Assembly: GCF_000471905.2 (NCBI RefSeq)
Contig: NW_006494789.1
Span: 10,446,901 to 10,510,900, forward strand
DNA length: 64,000 bases
Reading direction: 5' to 3'
Origin: Amborella trichopoda
Lineage: Eukaryota; Streptophyta; Magnoliopsida; Amborellales; Amborellaceae
Part shown: positions 22,999-33,600 of the stretch, piece after piece
Layout: each line of letters begins with the position of its first letter
How positions within the stretch are numbered: the first letter of the stretch is position 1
Notes under the pieces: model-generated
What the model saw: only the letters and a program-made list of their open reading frames with translations
Told to the model about the DNA's origin: nothing
Database searches by the model: none
Made by a program: the position numbers and the translations under genes

Positions 22999-23920
22999 CA
23001 GAAGCAGAAAAATTAGACTTTTTGATGAAATAAAATTAAAACAAAGTGAAACAGAACAACAACAAATAGAACAGACTTGTATCAAGCAAAATATTTTTTT
23101 GGTATTTTTAAAAAAATTATTTGTTCTGAAATTTTGTGAACGGTCACAAAAGAGACCTAGGACCCAGCCTGAAAATTTTCAAAAAAATATGACTTGGGCG
23201 ACGGGGGACACCAGAGGGCGTGTCGCCCCTGACCTAGGCAGCACGACCCTTGTCGCTTAGGGGGCACGCCCTGTGTCGCTTAGGCGGCACGTCCTAGTGT
23301 TGCTCAAAAAATTTTTATTTTTTATTTTTTTTCTTTTCAAAATTGATGAAATAGGCCTATTTTAAACATGGGAGAAGTAGGAAAAAAATATATTTATCAT
23401 GAAATAAATTAAAACAGAGTAAAGCACAAAAGTGTAGACGGAACAGTAAAATATTTTTTTTGGTATTTTATTTTGCTCTGAAATTTTGTGAATAGTTACA
23501 AAAGATAACCTAGAACAGATCTATAAAATTAAAAAAAAATATGACTTGGGCGACGGGGGGCACCAGAGGGTGTGTCGCCTACGCGGCACGTCCTGGGTCG
23601 CCTGGGAGGCACGCCTAGTGTTGCCCAAAACTTATTGTTTTTATTTTTTTTATATTTTTTTATTGTATATATTGATAAAATAATCTTATTGTAAACTTTT
23701 ACAAATAGCAAATACAAACTTTTTTGGTGAAAATAAATTAAAATAAACCGATAAGAGGGGACTGCAGATCTAACAGAAAACTATTTTTTTTGTATTTTTA
23801 AATATTTTATTTTGAAGTGAAACATTGGGAAAAGTCACAAAATGATACCTAGAACATGCTTGAAAAGTTTCAAAATATTATGAGGTTTTTGAAATTTTGA
23901 TGCTCGGACCACGCTCGATT

Positions 23921-23940
23921 TGCCCCACGATGGGCGCGAA
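23921..23940 (-). promoter_or_regulatory. Primer-binding region of element F
   Basis: The minus strand reads TTCGCGCCCATCGTGGGGCA two bases from the LTR end. Related plant gypsy elements have TTTGGCGCCCACCGTGGGGC at this place (from memory). The canonical TGG start appears altered to TCG here, which would weaken tRNA priming. Confidence 0.6.
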
Positions 23941-23942
23941 AT

Positions 23943-25063
23943 TGTTTACCGTGAAAAATCAAAGATATCTTGAAATGAAGGTCTCTCGAATATGACATCT
24001 TAAAATGATGAAAATGAAATAGTAGGGAAGGTGGGACAAATCAAATTTAGATTTGAGGCCAGATATGCCCAGAAACGAGCAGATCTACTCTCAGATCTGT
24101 GGCGAAGCCAGTATGATTCAAGATATCAAAATATGATTTTTAGAGCGAATTAATCAAAAAAAAAATCAAAATAAAATAAATCAGAAAATAAATAAAGAAA
24201 GAGAGAGGGTTGAGAATGATACCAAACCGGCCAGATGGCCCTGGACTCCCGAGCCTTCTGGGGCTCACCCGTATTAGAACCTTTCCTCTTTTGTCTATCT
24301 GGTCCAAATATTAGCCAGAAAATCCCTTCAGTATAGGGTGGTTTTGCCCTATATATGGTTCTAGACTCTCTCAGGTTTTAGAGTTGAAGTTGTCTGAGGC
24401 TAGCTCTAGGGTTTTCATCTCTATCTCTTTAGGTTTTTCTCTCTCTATCTCCAATATTATTCTCCATCTTTGCTAGGGTTTTTTCTCTCTCATCTCAAGC
24501 CTTCTCATCAAATGCACCAAAAGAGGCCCTATAGGGGTCAAAAATTGTTGGGGAAGGATAAGCACGTGTAACAAGCAAATCCCCGATAGAAAAGTCCCAT
24601 TTTGAGAGTCATGGATTTGGGCGGCATGAGTTGCGTCGCCCGGGTGGTATGGGTCATGTCGCTTGGGCGGCACGCCCTGTGCCACCTAGGCGACACACTC
24701 TATTTCGCCCAAGGCTGGGCTGCACGCTCTGTGTCACCCAAGGCTGTGCAGCACGGGTCGTGTCGTCTGGGTGCCACGCTCAATGTTTCACTTTTATGTG
24801 TTCCCCATCCTCTTGTGAAGCCTTTAGAGAAAATTTGGGGCCAAATAGATTTTTTTACTATTTTTAATAATTGTTTTGGAAAAATAGGACGTTTACAGAA
24901 ATCTGGGTCAAAACAGGGTTTTTGCAGGGTTCTAGGCTAGTAATCTGGTTGCGGATCATAAGGTAGACTACGTGAACTATAGATTTGGATTTATTAGGTC
25001 ACGTGTGGTTTTAAGGGTCCAAGAAACCATAGAATTCACAAGGTTTAAAATGGGGTGTCTACA
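23943..25063 (-). repeat. Element F right LTR (5' LTR)
   Basis: 1,121 bp, TGTTTACCGT..GGGGTGTCTACA. It contains about seven units of a 23-25-bp GC-rich array at 24612-24790 (GGGCGGCACGCCCTGTG, GGCTGGGCTGCACGCTCTGT), more than the left LTR has. Confidence 0.9.
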
Positions 25064-27480
25064 AGTGTCTCATTAGGTAATGCCCTCGCACTCACTCACA
25101 CAGTCCCTAGCGCGCTTTGGGGCTTTTGATAGGCACTTGACTTGCAAGGCACGGTTCACTATTCACTTCTTATAATACACTGAAATTCGGGGGGCGTGAT
25201 CCACCCATTACACTTTCCACCTAACTGCCCTTCTATCATACAGAGAGTTAGGGAAAATTGCTGGCCTTGCTCTCTTATCAAGTCACATCATAACACCACG
25301 AGTAACCCGTGCGTGGCATCATTGAATCACTTCACTATTATCAAACATAATAGATGGTCATGCTTGGAGCATGCTATCAGATCACTCTTCACTTAACATT
25401 CATCACTTTGACACTCGGGCCTTTCACATTGTCAGCTCATAGAATTTCATTATATAGCATTCATTATATGGCACTTCAACACATGAATATTACATGGCAC
25501 TCAGTGATTAACATTCGCACTCATGTCATGATACTCGCTACACAGTGTGCACATTCACTATTTGGATATCACGTAACACTCACTAAATAGCATTCCCATC
25601 ACATTCATGGTATTCACTGTATAGTATTCACATTCACTAATTGAATATCACATAACATTCACTAAATAACACTCACATCCCTTTCATGGTATTCACAGCA
25701 TAGCATTCACATTCACAAATTGAATATCACATAACATTCACTAAATAGCATTCACATCCCTTTCATGGTATTCACTGCATAGCATTCACATTCACTAATT
25801 GAATATCACATAACAGTACCTAAATAGCATTCCAATCCCTTTCATGGTATTCACTGCATAGCATTTACATTCACTAATTGAATATCACATAACATTCACT
25901 AAATAACATTCACATCCCTTTCATGGTACTCACTGCATAGCATTCACATTCACTTATTGAATATCACATAATAGTCACTAAATAGCATTCACATCCCTTT
26001 CATGATATTCACTGCATAGCATTCACATTCACTAATTGAATATCACATAACAGTCACTAAATAGCATTCACATCCCTTTCATGGTATTCACTGCATAGCA
26101 TTCACATTCACTAATTGAATATCACATAACAGTCACTAAGTAGCATTCACACTTGAGCATGGACAATTTCTGGGAAGTTCTATGAATAGTGGCCTAATCC
26201 TCATAAAATGGGAATAGCTTTCAATCTAGGGGGTTTTTCATGAAAGTCTTTTCATGAAATTTTAAGTGTTCCTATAAACCTTTCAAATGGTGGTGATTTA
26301 GAAGAAAAATGATCTCTTTTGGTCAGTAAAAAATTGGTAGCAACAGTAACATCAGTTCTGAGTTTCTGTAAAAGCTACCCACAGTGACATGTCTTCGCAT
26401 TTAATAGGATAACTCTCAAATTATGAAGAATTTTGAAAAGTACTCAACATGTGATTTCAAGCTTACTCATAAATCTTTAAAATGACTATGGCTTGGAAGA
26501 AAACAGGCATAATTTGGTCATTTATAATAGAAACATCAATTCTGCAATTTATTAAAAATGTCCACTATGACTTATTTACATAATTGAAAGTATAGCTTCT
26601 AATTCATGAAGAATTTGAACATGGGCTTAACATGAACATTATAGTGGACACACACACGGTTCAAATAGTGGTGGTTTGAAATAATTTGGACACTTATTCG
26701 TCATTCAAAAACTTATTGGTCATTCAAAAGTTTATTGCAAAGTAGATGACAGTGGCTGGAATTCCTGTTGTCTATTAACTGTGATATAGTCTTACATATT
26801 GACGTATAAATCCTAATATGTGCAAAATATCACAATCCCACAAGAATAAAAGTTGTAGTAGATACATATAACTGTCATTCAAGACTGATTTGAGCTCATT
26901 TGGACCGTTTTTGGTTACTGAACTATTGGGTACAAAAACACCTACAGTTCTTAAAATTTCATTTCCCCATTCCTTTCCCAAGCGTCTCTTACATGCACAT
27001 GCATAAACATTCATAAACAACACCCCTCAAACCACAATTTGATACTCATGGAGTCTAGCATACAGATTTACAAAACTTGAACCTTACTCTTAAACATCCA
27101 AACACTTATTTCTATCTTCTACCAACCCATACTTCAAACTTGAACACAGTCATGATACACAACTTCCAAATCCACTTACTTGAACAGCAAATGTGCCTTC
27201 TCCAAACCTTCTTTCACAGCCTTCTCTTGCTCCAACAATGGCTGCCTCCCATAAAGTTCTCCAAACTTTTGCCTTAGAGAGAGAGAGAAGAGGTGAGAGA
27301 GAGGGACGTGAGGGAAAGGAGAGAGAGGGAGAGGGCTGGGGTTTTTAAGGAGAAAAAGGAGGTAAGAGGTGAGGTGGCAACAAGCCACCTCCAAATGGCA
27401 TGCAGAGCCATGTGTAAGGGGAGAGAAAAGGAGGAATGACAAAAAGGGGTAGACCCTCAGGGACTACCCTACACCAACTG
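25064..27480 (-). mobile_element. LTR C (part 2): Tekay/Del-type LTR, 5' portion
   Basis: It continues LTR C after the F insertion. 25069-26690 is the reverse complement of LTR D (about 28100-29385): examples are GGGGCTTTTGATAGGCAC, GCTTGGAGCATGCTATCAG and TGTGTGTCCACTATAATGTTC read on the minus strand. The outer 5' boundary is not clear: no GTCGTCACA was found, and around 27480 the sequence turns into a pyrimidine-rich array. The weak ORFs here are LTR sequence. Confidence 0.75.
25575..26150. repeat. ~79-bp tandem repeat in LTR C
   Basis: About seven highly similar units share ACTAAATAGCATTCACATCC, TTTCATGGTATTCACTGCAT and TTGAATATCACATAACA. It is the counterpart of the shorter-unit array in LTR D. 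Confidence 0.95.
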
Positions 27481-28000
27481 TGCCAGTGGTCCAACCCACT
27501 CTTCTTTCTTCACAGTCGGCGATACACAGCCAGCACTACATAGCTGATGCTAACTTCTCTCTCTTCACAGCCGGTGCTATACAGCCGGCGATGCTCCCAT
27601 TCATAAACGGCGTTGTTCTTCTCAACTTCACGCGCGGCGCTGACTTTCTTTCTCTCTTCATTGTCAGCGTTACGCCCTCACTTCACTGCCGGCGTTAGTC
27701 CAGTTTGTATGTAGTGTTGCATCTTGCACGTACGACAATGCACAAATGGCGCTACTCATCACTTCATTCACTCATGGCACTACCTATTTTTCATTAGCGG
27801 TGATATCCTCACGTCGATGCCGCTTCACGTCCATGATGATGCCTCCATTAGGCACGACGCGACCTCTTTTTCATTCATGGTGATCTCCTCATGGCAATGC
27901 CCCCTCACGCTCACGGCGATGCCTCCATTCACGTGCGGTGCTACCTCATTTTCATTCATGGTGATATCCTTATGCACGCGGTGTTTGCCTTCTCCCTTAG
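27480..28000. repeat. Degenerate GGCG-centred minisatellite between LTR C and LTR D
   Basis: Units of about 30-45 bp contain CACAGCCGGCGATACACAGC, ATTCATGGTGATATCCT and CACGGCGATGCCTCCATT. Read on the minus strand it resembles the CGGCAGTG arrays that open Tekay LTRs (50750-51235), so it probably is the 5' end of LTR C. No gene is supported. Confidence 0.6.
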
Positions 28001-28074
28001 CGCTGAGCATGTGCTTCCTTCTCTCTACTGCTGTAAGTGTCCTAGTCTCTATTCTCTCCACTATCATCTACCTT

Positions 28075-30142
28075 GCACAAAATGTTTGAACGACCAACAA
28101 GTGTCTAAATTCATTCAAATCACTGCCACTTGAACGGTGTGTGTATCCACTATAATGTTCATGTTAAAACCATGTTCAAATTGGTTTTAATAAATTGCAT
28201 AATTGATGTTTCTGTTGTCATGCATTTTAAACAACCAAATGATGACCATTTTCTTCCAAATCATAGTCATTTTAAAGATTTATGAGTACGCTTGAAATAA
28301 CATGTTGAGCACTTTCTGAAATTCTTCCTAATTTGAGAGTTACACGTTTAAATGAGAAGACATGTCACTGTGGGTAGCTATTATGGAAACTCATAACTGA
28401 TGTCACGGTTACCACCAATTTTGATTAACCAAAAGAGGTCCCCTTTCTTTAAACCATCACCAATTGGAAGGTTTATGGAACACCTAAAATTTGCATGTAA
28501 AGATTTTCTTGAAAAACCTTCTAGATTGAAAGTTATGCCCATTTTACGGGGACTAACATCATTATTGGCAGAACTTCCCAAAAATTGTGCATGCTAAGGT
28601 GTGAATGCTATGTAGTGAGTACCATGTGATATTCAAGTAATGAGTGAGAATGCTATTTAGTGAGTGTTATGTGATATTCAAGTAATGAGTGAGAATGCTA
28701 TTTAGTGAGTGTTATGTGATATTCAAGTAATGAGTGAGAATGCTATTTAGTGAGTGTTATGTGATATTCAACTAATGAGTGAGAATTCTATTTAGTGCAT
28801 GTTATATGATATTCAATTGATGAATGAGAATTCTATTTCGTGCACGTTATATGATATTCAAGTGATGAATGAGGATTCTATTCAATGAGTATCATGAATT
28901 ATTCATGTGTTAAGTGTGAATGTCATATAATGACTGCCATGTGATATTCATGTGCTAAATGTGAATGCCATCTAATGAGTGCTAAATAATGAAATTCTAT
29001 GTGTTGGCAATGTGAGAGGCATTAAGTGCCAAAGTGATGAATGTTAAGTGAAGAGTGAAGAGTGATCTGATAGCATGCTCCAAGCATGACCCCCTATTGT
29101 GTTTGATAATAGTGAAGTGATTCAATGATGCCACGCATGGGTTACCAGTGGTGGTATGACGTGACTTGATAAGAGAGTAAGGCCGGCAATGTTCCCTAAC
29201 TCCCTGTATGATAGGAGGGGAGTTACGTAGAAAGCGTAATGGGTGGGTCGCGCCCGCAGAAATTAAGTGTATTATAAGAAGTAAATAGTGAACCGTGCAT
29301 TGCAAGGCAAGTGCCTATCTAAAGCCCAAAAGTGTGCTGGGGACTGTGTGTGTGAGTGTGAAGGCATTACCGAATGAGACACTCATTGTCATTGCCCTCT
29401 CTCCTGAGTAATTATAGAAGTCCTAAATAATGGCATTGGCTTGGCTTGATGAATAAGGCTTCGACTTTGGGAGTAGGTGAATATAACGAGTGATTAGTTA
29501 ACTATTGAATGTGTGACTATGAATGCTGGTAGTGATACTGGTTTTATGATAATCATGATATGCGATATGCCATCGGTGATGAATGTATTTGAAATATTGC
29601 TAACGGGATACTTTCTCCATTATGATTTCTTATAGATAAAAGAATTCTTCATAATGCCAGAAGAGATATGTTATAGATGCATAACTTCTAGATCCTCTTA
29701 CTAGGCTTTATAACTCATTCCTCTTTTTCCATCCCTGTAGAGTAGAAGTTGCAGGATAAAGGACTGTCGGCTGGGCGATATCGATCTGGTTGACGAAGGC
29801 TTATACCTATGACAAAGACATTTTGCTTGTATGTGTTTATCGGAAGTGAGCCATGTTCTGGGTTGTCTTTTTGGAACTATGTATTTTTGTAATTTAGGCC
29901 TTCTATGCCTTGAATAGATGCACTACTTCAAGATGTTTATGTAATGACATAAATCTTAGTTCTCCTATTACCTAATTCTTGTGCTTGTATTATAGTTTCT
30001 TTACTTTCTTGGTTGGCTTGAGTTACCTCTTTATCAAAGCAATGCGCCACTCTGTCTTGAGTAGCGTTCGCTACCTTTGGATCATGAACTCGCTGCTACC
30101 CTCTGTAGTGAACGGTAGGGGTTAGGGGGCGAGGTTAAGACA
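28075..30142 (+). mobile_element. LTR D: 5'-truncated Tekay/Del-type LTR, plus orientation
   Basis: It aligns with the Tekay 5' LTR from about 52060 to its end (TGTGT.TCCACTATAATGTTC, GATAGGAGGGGAGTTA, GCAAGGCAAGTGCCTATC, GGGGACTGTGT). It ends GAGGTTAAGACA where an intact LTR ends GGGGTCATGACA. No primer-binding site follows (next bases AGAAGAGTG), so no internal region is attached. The first ~1.4 kb of a full LTR is missing. It faces LTR C head to head, giving an inverted repeat with arms of about 2 kb once element F is removed. Confidence 0.8.
28605..28900. repeat. 45-bp tandem repeat in LTR D
   Basis: About six units combine GAGAATGCTATTTAGTGAGT and GTTATGTGATATTCAAGTAA. The first three units are near-identical and later ones decay. 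Confidence 0.95.
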
Positions 30143-30344
30143 AGAAGAGTGAAGAAGAGGCATGCACAGTACTACCAATGTCGTGCATGTGAGAAGAAGA
30201 AAGAAAAAGAGAGAGAGAGATGAAGAGAAGAAAGGCAAGAGAGAGAGGAGCATGCACAATACTACCGATGTCGTGCATGAGAGAGGAAAAGAGGGAAAGA
30301 GATCAAGAAATATAGAGGAGATAGGGAAATAGAGAAGAAGAATA
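30143..30344. repeat. Purine-rich sequence with a duplicated GCATGCACARTACTACC motif
   Basis: GA-rich DNA holds two ~88-bp units, each with GCATGCACA.TACTACC.ATG then TCGTGCATG (30161 and 30249). It resembles the GA-rich middle of Tat LTRs but no LTR boundary can be placed. Confidence 0.6.
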
Positions 30345-30399
30345 TAAAGTTTTGAGGGATCCTATCAAAGTCCTCACCCTCGACTGTTTGTTTGTTTGA

Positions 30400-30575
30400 T
30401 GACTGGGTTATGTGTTTACCCATCACTGAAGAAGGGAGGTTGTCTGAGCTACGTGTTCACCCAACACAGATGAGGGATGTTGATTAGGCTTTGTGTTCAC
30501 CCAACAACAAAGATGAATGTCGACTGGGCTACGTGTTTACCCAGGACTAAAGAAGGATGTTGAGGGATGATTTTA
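30400..30575. repeat. ~45-bp tandem repeat, CTACGTGTTTACCCA type
   Basis: Four units contain GACTGGGCTACGTGTTTACC followed by a GAAGAAGGATGTTG-like stretch. Confidence 0.85.
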
Positions 30576-30599
30576 ACGTCTATACCCTGTTGGATGTCT

Positions 30600-33220
30600 T
30601 GATGATGAAGAGAGTGCTGGCTGAAGCCGCCTGTGGAAGCGAGAGCAGCATCAACCTGCTTTCTTGGTCCAAGCACCCTTTACGGGTTTAACTTGGAATT
30701 GGGAAGTGGTGTCGTAGAGACGGTTTTCACCAACCTCTGTTTATTCAGGGCTCTTTTACCTTTGACCTTACGGCCATGTCCACCATTTTTCTCCTGTTTT
30801 TACTCACGGTGCCCTTTCGGGTTTTCACCGTACCTGGGTTTTTGTTTTCATGTAACTCTCTTACTCATGGTTTCATGACAATGCTTGTCCATCATTTTTA
30901 CTCATGGCGTTACCTTGTTCAGGTATACACATGCCCGTTATTCTTTTCTCTTTTTTTTTTTGTGAGGACGTGTTTAGGGTCATGCCTCAGGGACCTGTGC
31001 CAAGCAGTTTAACATCATGCGGTTAGGACATGTATTATAATTTTAAGGTCATATAGCTGGACCATGGCTATGCACTTTAAAGTCATGCAGCTAAGACCAT
31101 GTGAGTTTAGGGTCGTGCAACTAGACCTTCGCTACAGTTTAAGGTCATATAGTTTGGACCATGCAGTTTAGTGCACCTAAACCACTGTGTGGATCACCAT
31201 GTCGGTGAAGCTACACGGGGAATAGGTCTATGGATGACAATTCGACTCCCTGGGGATAAAATGGCTAAGGCCATACACAAACAAAGGATTCAAATGGAAA
31301 TGGTGACCTAATGAGGGATGGCAAACGGAAGCGTACTTCATTGGGGATTAGGGGGCGAGTGTGACTCCCTGGGGTGAAAGACAAGCCTCCATGGAGAATA
31401 GGTTTGTGGATGGTAACCCGACTCCCTGGGGATAAGATGGTTAAGGGTGCGGAAAGACCCACTAGGTATTGAAGAGGTAAGCATGACCCCTTTTTGGCAT
31501 ACACCTAACTCCACTGGGGATGACGGGTTGCAGCACGTGTGTAACTCCTACTGGGGATGGTGATGGGACGTGCATGGCGATGACATGCTTGATAGTAGGA
31601 GAGAACGTCTTGAGAATACGCACGGCAATAGAATGCTCGGTGATGCAACATGCACGGCGGAAAGACAAAGGGACACTGGTTGTGAAGAAGATTCACGCAT
31701 GGCGGTAGCACATGCAGTGATGAAGCACACACGACGGTAGCATACTCGGTGATGACATGCTCAGCAGTGACATGCTCGGTAGTAGCATGCACGACAGTGA
31801 AGAAGGAACACACGCGATGGTAAGGAACACATGCGGCAATGAAGAAGGAACACACACTACAGTCAGACGAAACACGAGTGCGAGTAATACAGAACACTCA
31901 TTGTGGTAAGATGAAGGGACACTCGCGACGGTGAGATGGATCGCACGCGGCAGTGAGACGGAACACGCGCGACAGTGGAAAACACTCGTGGCAATGAACA
32001 ATCGTGACGGCAAACACTCACGGCAGTGAAAACATCTACGACAGTGAAGGGGGAACACACGCGCCGGTGAGGGGGGAACATGCACGCCGGTAAGGGGTGT
32101 GCGAGTGGCAGTTTGCGAAGGACCACAGACTCAGGCTTAGGAGCTGCTGCCACGATCAACCCGGCCTCATGGGGAAAGATATTTTAAGGTCTTGTGCCCC
32201 GAACAAACCTCCGAGGGGTGCCTTTAAAAGTCCTCACCCTTGTTGGACATGTTGAGGGAAAGTTTTTAAGGTCTTCACCCACTTTAGACAGTTATAGAGG
32301 TAAGGGCATGCATGACAAGAAGTGGGGTCATGGGTAGTTAAGGTATGTCATGGAGGCCTAAAGGGGCTATGAGTAGTGTGACTCAACTGGAAAAATGGTG
32401 GCTAGGAGAGTCTTGAGGTGATGGGCGGTGAAAGCGCCCTATCAGGTGTAGGGGTAGACGGTTGAGAATGTGGTACGCCTCTTTGGGATATTGGCCTTAT
32501 AGAGGCGGTCGCATGACTTACAAGCTTTGTTTTGAAGCCTCACAGTCGAAACTGAGGTACACCCTGATTAGGAGGGACACCTCGAAGGGGTGGTGTCCTT
32601 TCATCGAGGGCTTGTGAAGAAGGACGTAGTAGGGAATGTGTAGGAGGGTGTCATACGGTAACCCCATGGAGACATGTAGGAATAGGAAGCAGTTTATAGT
32701 CATGCGAATGGACTATATGTCGCGCAATTTAATGTCTTGCTACACTGACGTTTGACATTTTTACTCGTGATGACTCTTAAGGGAGGATCAACACGCCTTC
32801 CATTTGAGGTGCCCTTGCGAGTTTTCACTATGTCCATCTTTTTCTTTCTCTTCTTTTTCCTGACATATTTTACCCATCATGGCCTTTGGGGTGCACACTC
32901 TGTCCGTCATTTTTTTTTTTGACATTTTTACTCATGACACCCTTGTGGGTTTTCGTCATGTCTGTCTTCTTCTTCTTTCTTTATTTTTTCTTTTTTTTTT
33001 TTTTTTTTCGCAAAAGCGTGTGGCACCATGACCATCAATTTGGTATGTTTTAAGGTCATCCGCTGAGACCTGAGGGCATGTTTAAGGTCTTGCCTCTGAG
33101 ACTGTATGTTGTGCAGTTTAACGTCATGCCACTAGGACGTGTGCTATAGTTTTAGGGTCATATAGCTTGGACCATGGCTATGCAGTTTAGGGTCATGCAG
33201 CTAGGACCGTAGAGCAACAC
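30600..33220 (-). mobile_element. Tat/Ogre 3' internal (untranslated) region, second copy
   Basis: 30600-31560 aligns with 4070-6110 (AAGCCGCCTGTGGAAGCGAG, CGGGTTTTCACCGTACCTG, CTCCCTGGGGATAA phrases). It ends next to the gag remnant at about 33230 with a short run of the 35-bp GGTCATGCAG unit. In the minus-strand element order this sequence follows gag directly, so protease, RT and integrase are absent between them. Confidence 0.65.
31560..32105. repeat. Degenerate CACGCGGCAGTGA minisatellite
   Basis: Roughly twenty units of 22-32 bp carry ACACGCGCGACAGTGGAA, CACGCGGCAGTGAGACGG and ATGCTCGGTGATG. The long cysteine/serine-rich frames on the minus strand are products of this repetition, not genes. 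Confidence 0.85.
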
Positions 33221-33229
33221 TAGATACCT

Positions 33230-33600
33230 ATGGAATCATTCTACTAATTCAACCTCCCCATTGTTTATGAGATTTTGGATGATGTCTCAACGGAAAATAC
33301 ACTCTTCAGTCTTGTGACCGAGTAACCTATGATATTGGCAATAATTGGGCTCGTCATCTCTCCCAACTTCCTTCGGTCTTTTTGGCTTTGGTAATTTGAT
33401 CATCCCCTTAGATAACAGAGTTTCAAGCAACTCGAGGATCATGCACTTATCAAAGGAATAACCGTTGCATTGGTCTCGCTTTGAGAAGCACATGGAATTG
33501 TACTTGGGGAAGTCGAGCCTTTGGTCTCCTAGAGTTTGATCAAGATAAGCTAAGGGAGGTTTCTGGGAGCGATTTGGTTTTTTAGTCATTGAGGCATCGC
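33230..33600 (-). pseudogene. Tat/Ogre Gag C-terminus (Gag-Pro linker) remnant
   Basis: Minus-strand frame starting MTKKPNRSQKPPLAYLDQ. It contains MILELLETLLSKGMIKLPKP, KRPKEVGRDDEPNYCQYHRL and GHKTEECIFR. Then, after a stop, come DIIQNLINNGEVELVE. The C..H....H.TE.C pattern with the preceding LP..KRP.E.G..DDPNYC motif is typical of the Gag end in Ogre/Tat elements. Homology ends abruptly at the Tat 3' repeats on the left, so protease, RT and integrase are deleted. Confidence 0.8.

Larger units (their letters stand above)
21725..23930. repeat. ~320-bp tandem repeats in the F leader, containing GGCGGCACG words
   Basis: Units begin with an AT-rich block (TTTTTTTGGTATTTTA, TGAAATTTTGTGAA, CACAAAAGA.ACCTAG) and end with a GC-rich block (GGGCGACGGGGG.CACCAGAGG, TGTCGCCT, GGCGGCACG). 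Visible units run about 21740-22060, 23040-23320, 23360-23640 and 23700-23900. The assembly gap at 22164-22998 probably holds more of them. The same GC-rich words occur in the F LTRs. Confidence 0.85.
10604..25063 (-). mobile_element. Element F: complete, rearranged, pol-less Tat-type LTR retrotransposon
   Basis: The element is 14,460 bp long, bounded by two LTRs that both start TGTTTACCGT and end GGGGTGTCTACA. AGTGT stands on both sides (10599-10603, 25064-25068), a perfect 5-bp target duplication inside LTR C. It is read on the minus strand: next to the right LTR the minus strand reads TTCGCGCCCATCGTGGGGCA (primer-binding region) and next to the left LTR it reads AAAGAGGGGCAAC (polypurine tract). 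Inside are Gag remnants but no recognisable reverse transcriptase, RNase H or integrase, apart from what an 835-bp gap may hide. This suggests a non-autonomous derivative relying on a related element. The left half is scrambled (inverted Gag segment, third LTR fragment, duplicated 3' region). Confidence 0.88.

Noticed and set aside
21939..23260. Long reading frames of 300-415 codons
   Set aside because: They cross the 835-N gap and a (TTA)n run; the apparent protein is unknown bases and Tyr/Ile/Leu runs.
25575..26150. Regular repeats considered as a CRISPR array
   Set aside because: The whole ~79-bp unit repeats, with no unique spacers, in a plant LTR; it is an ordinary tandem array.
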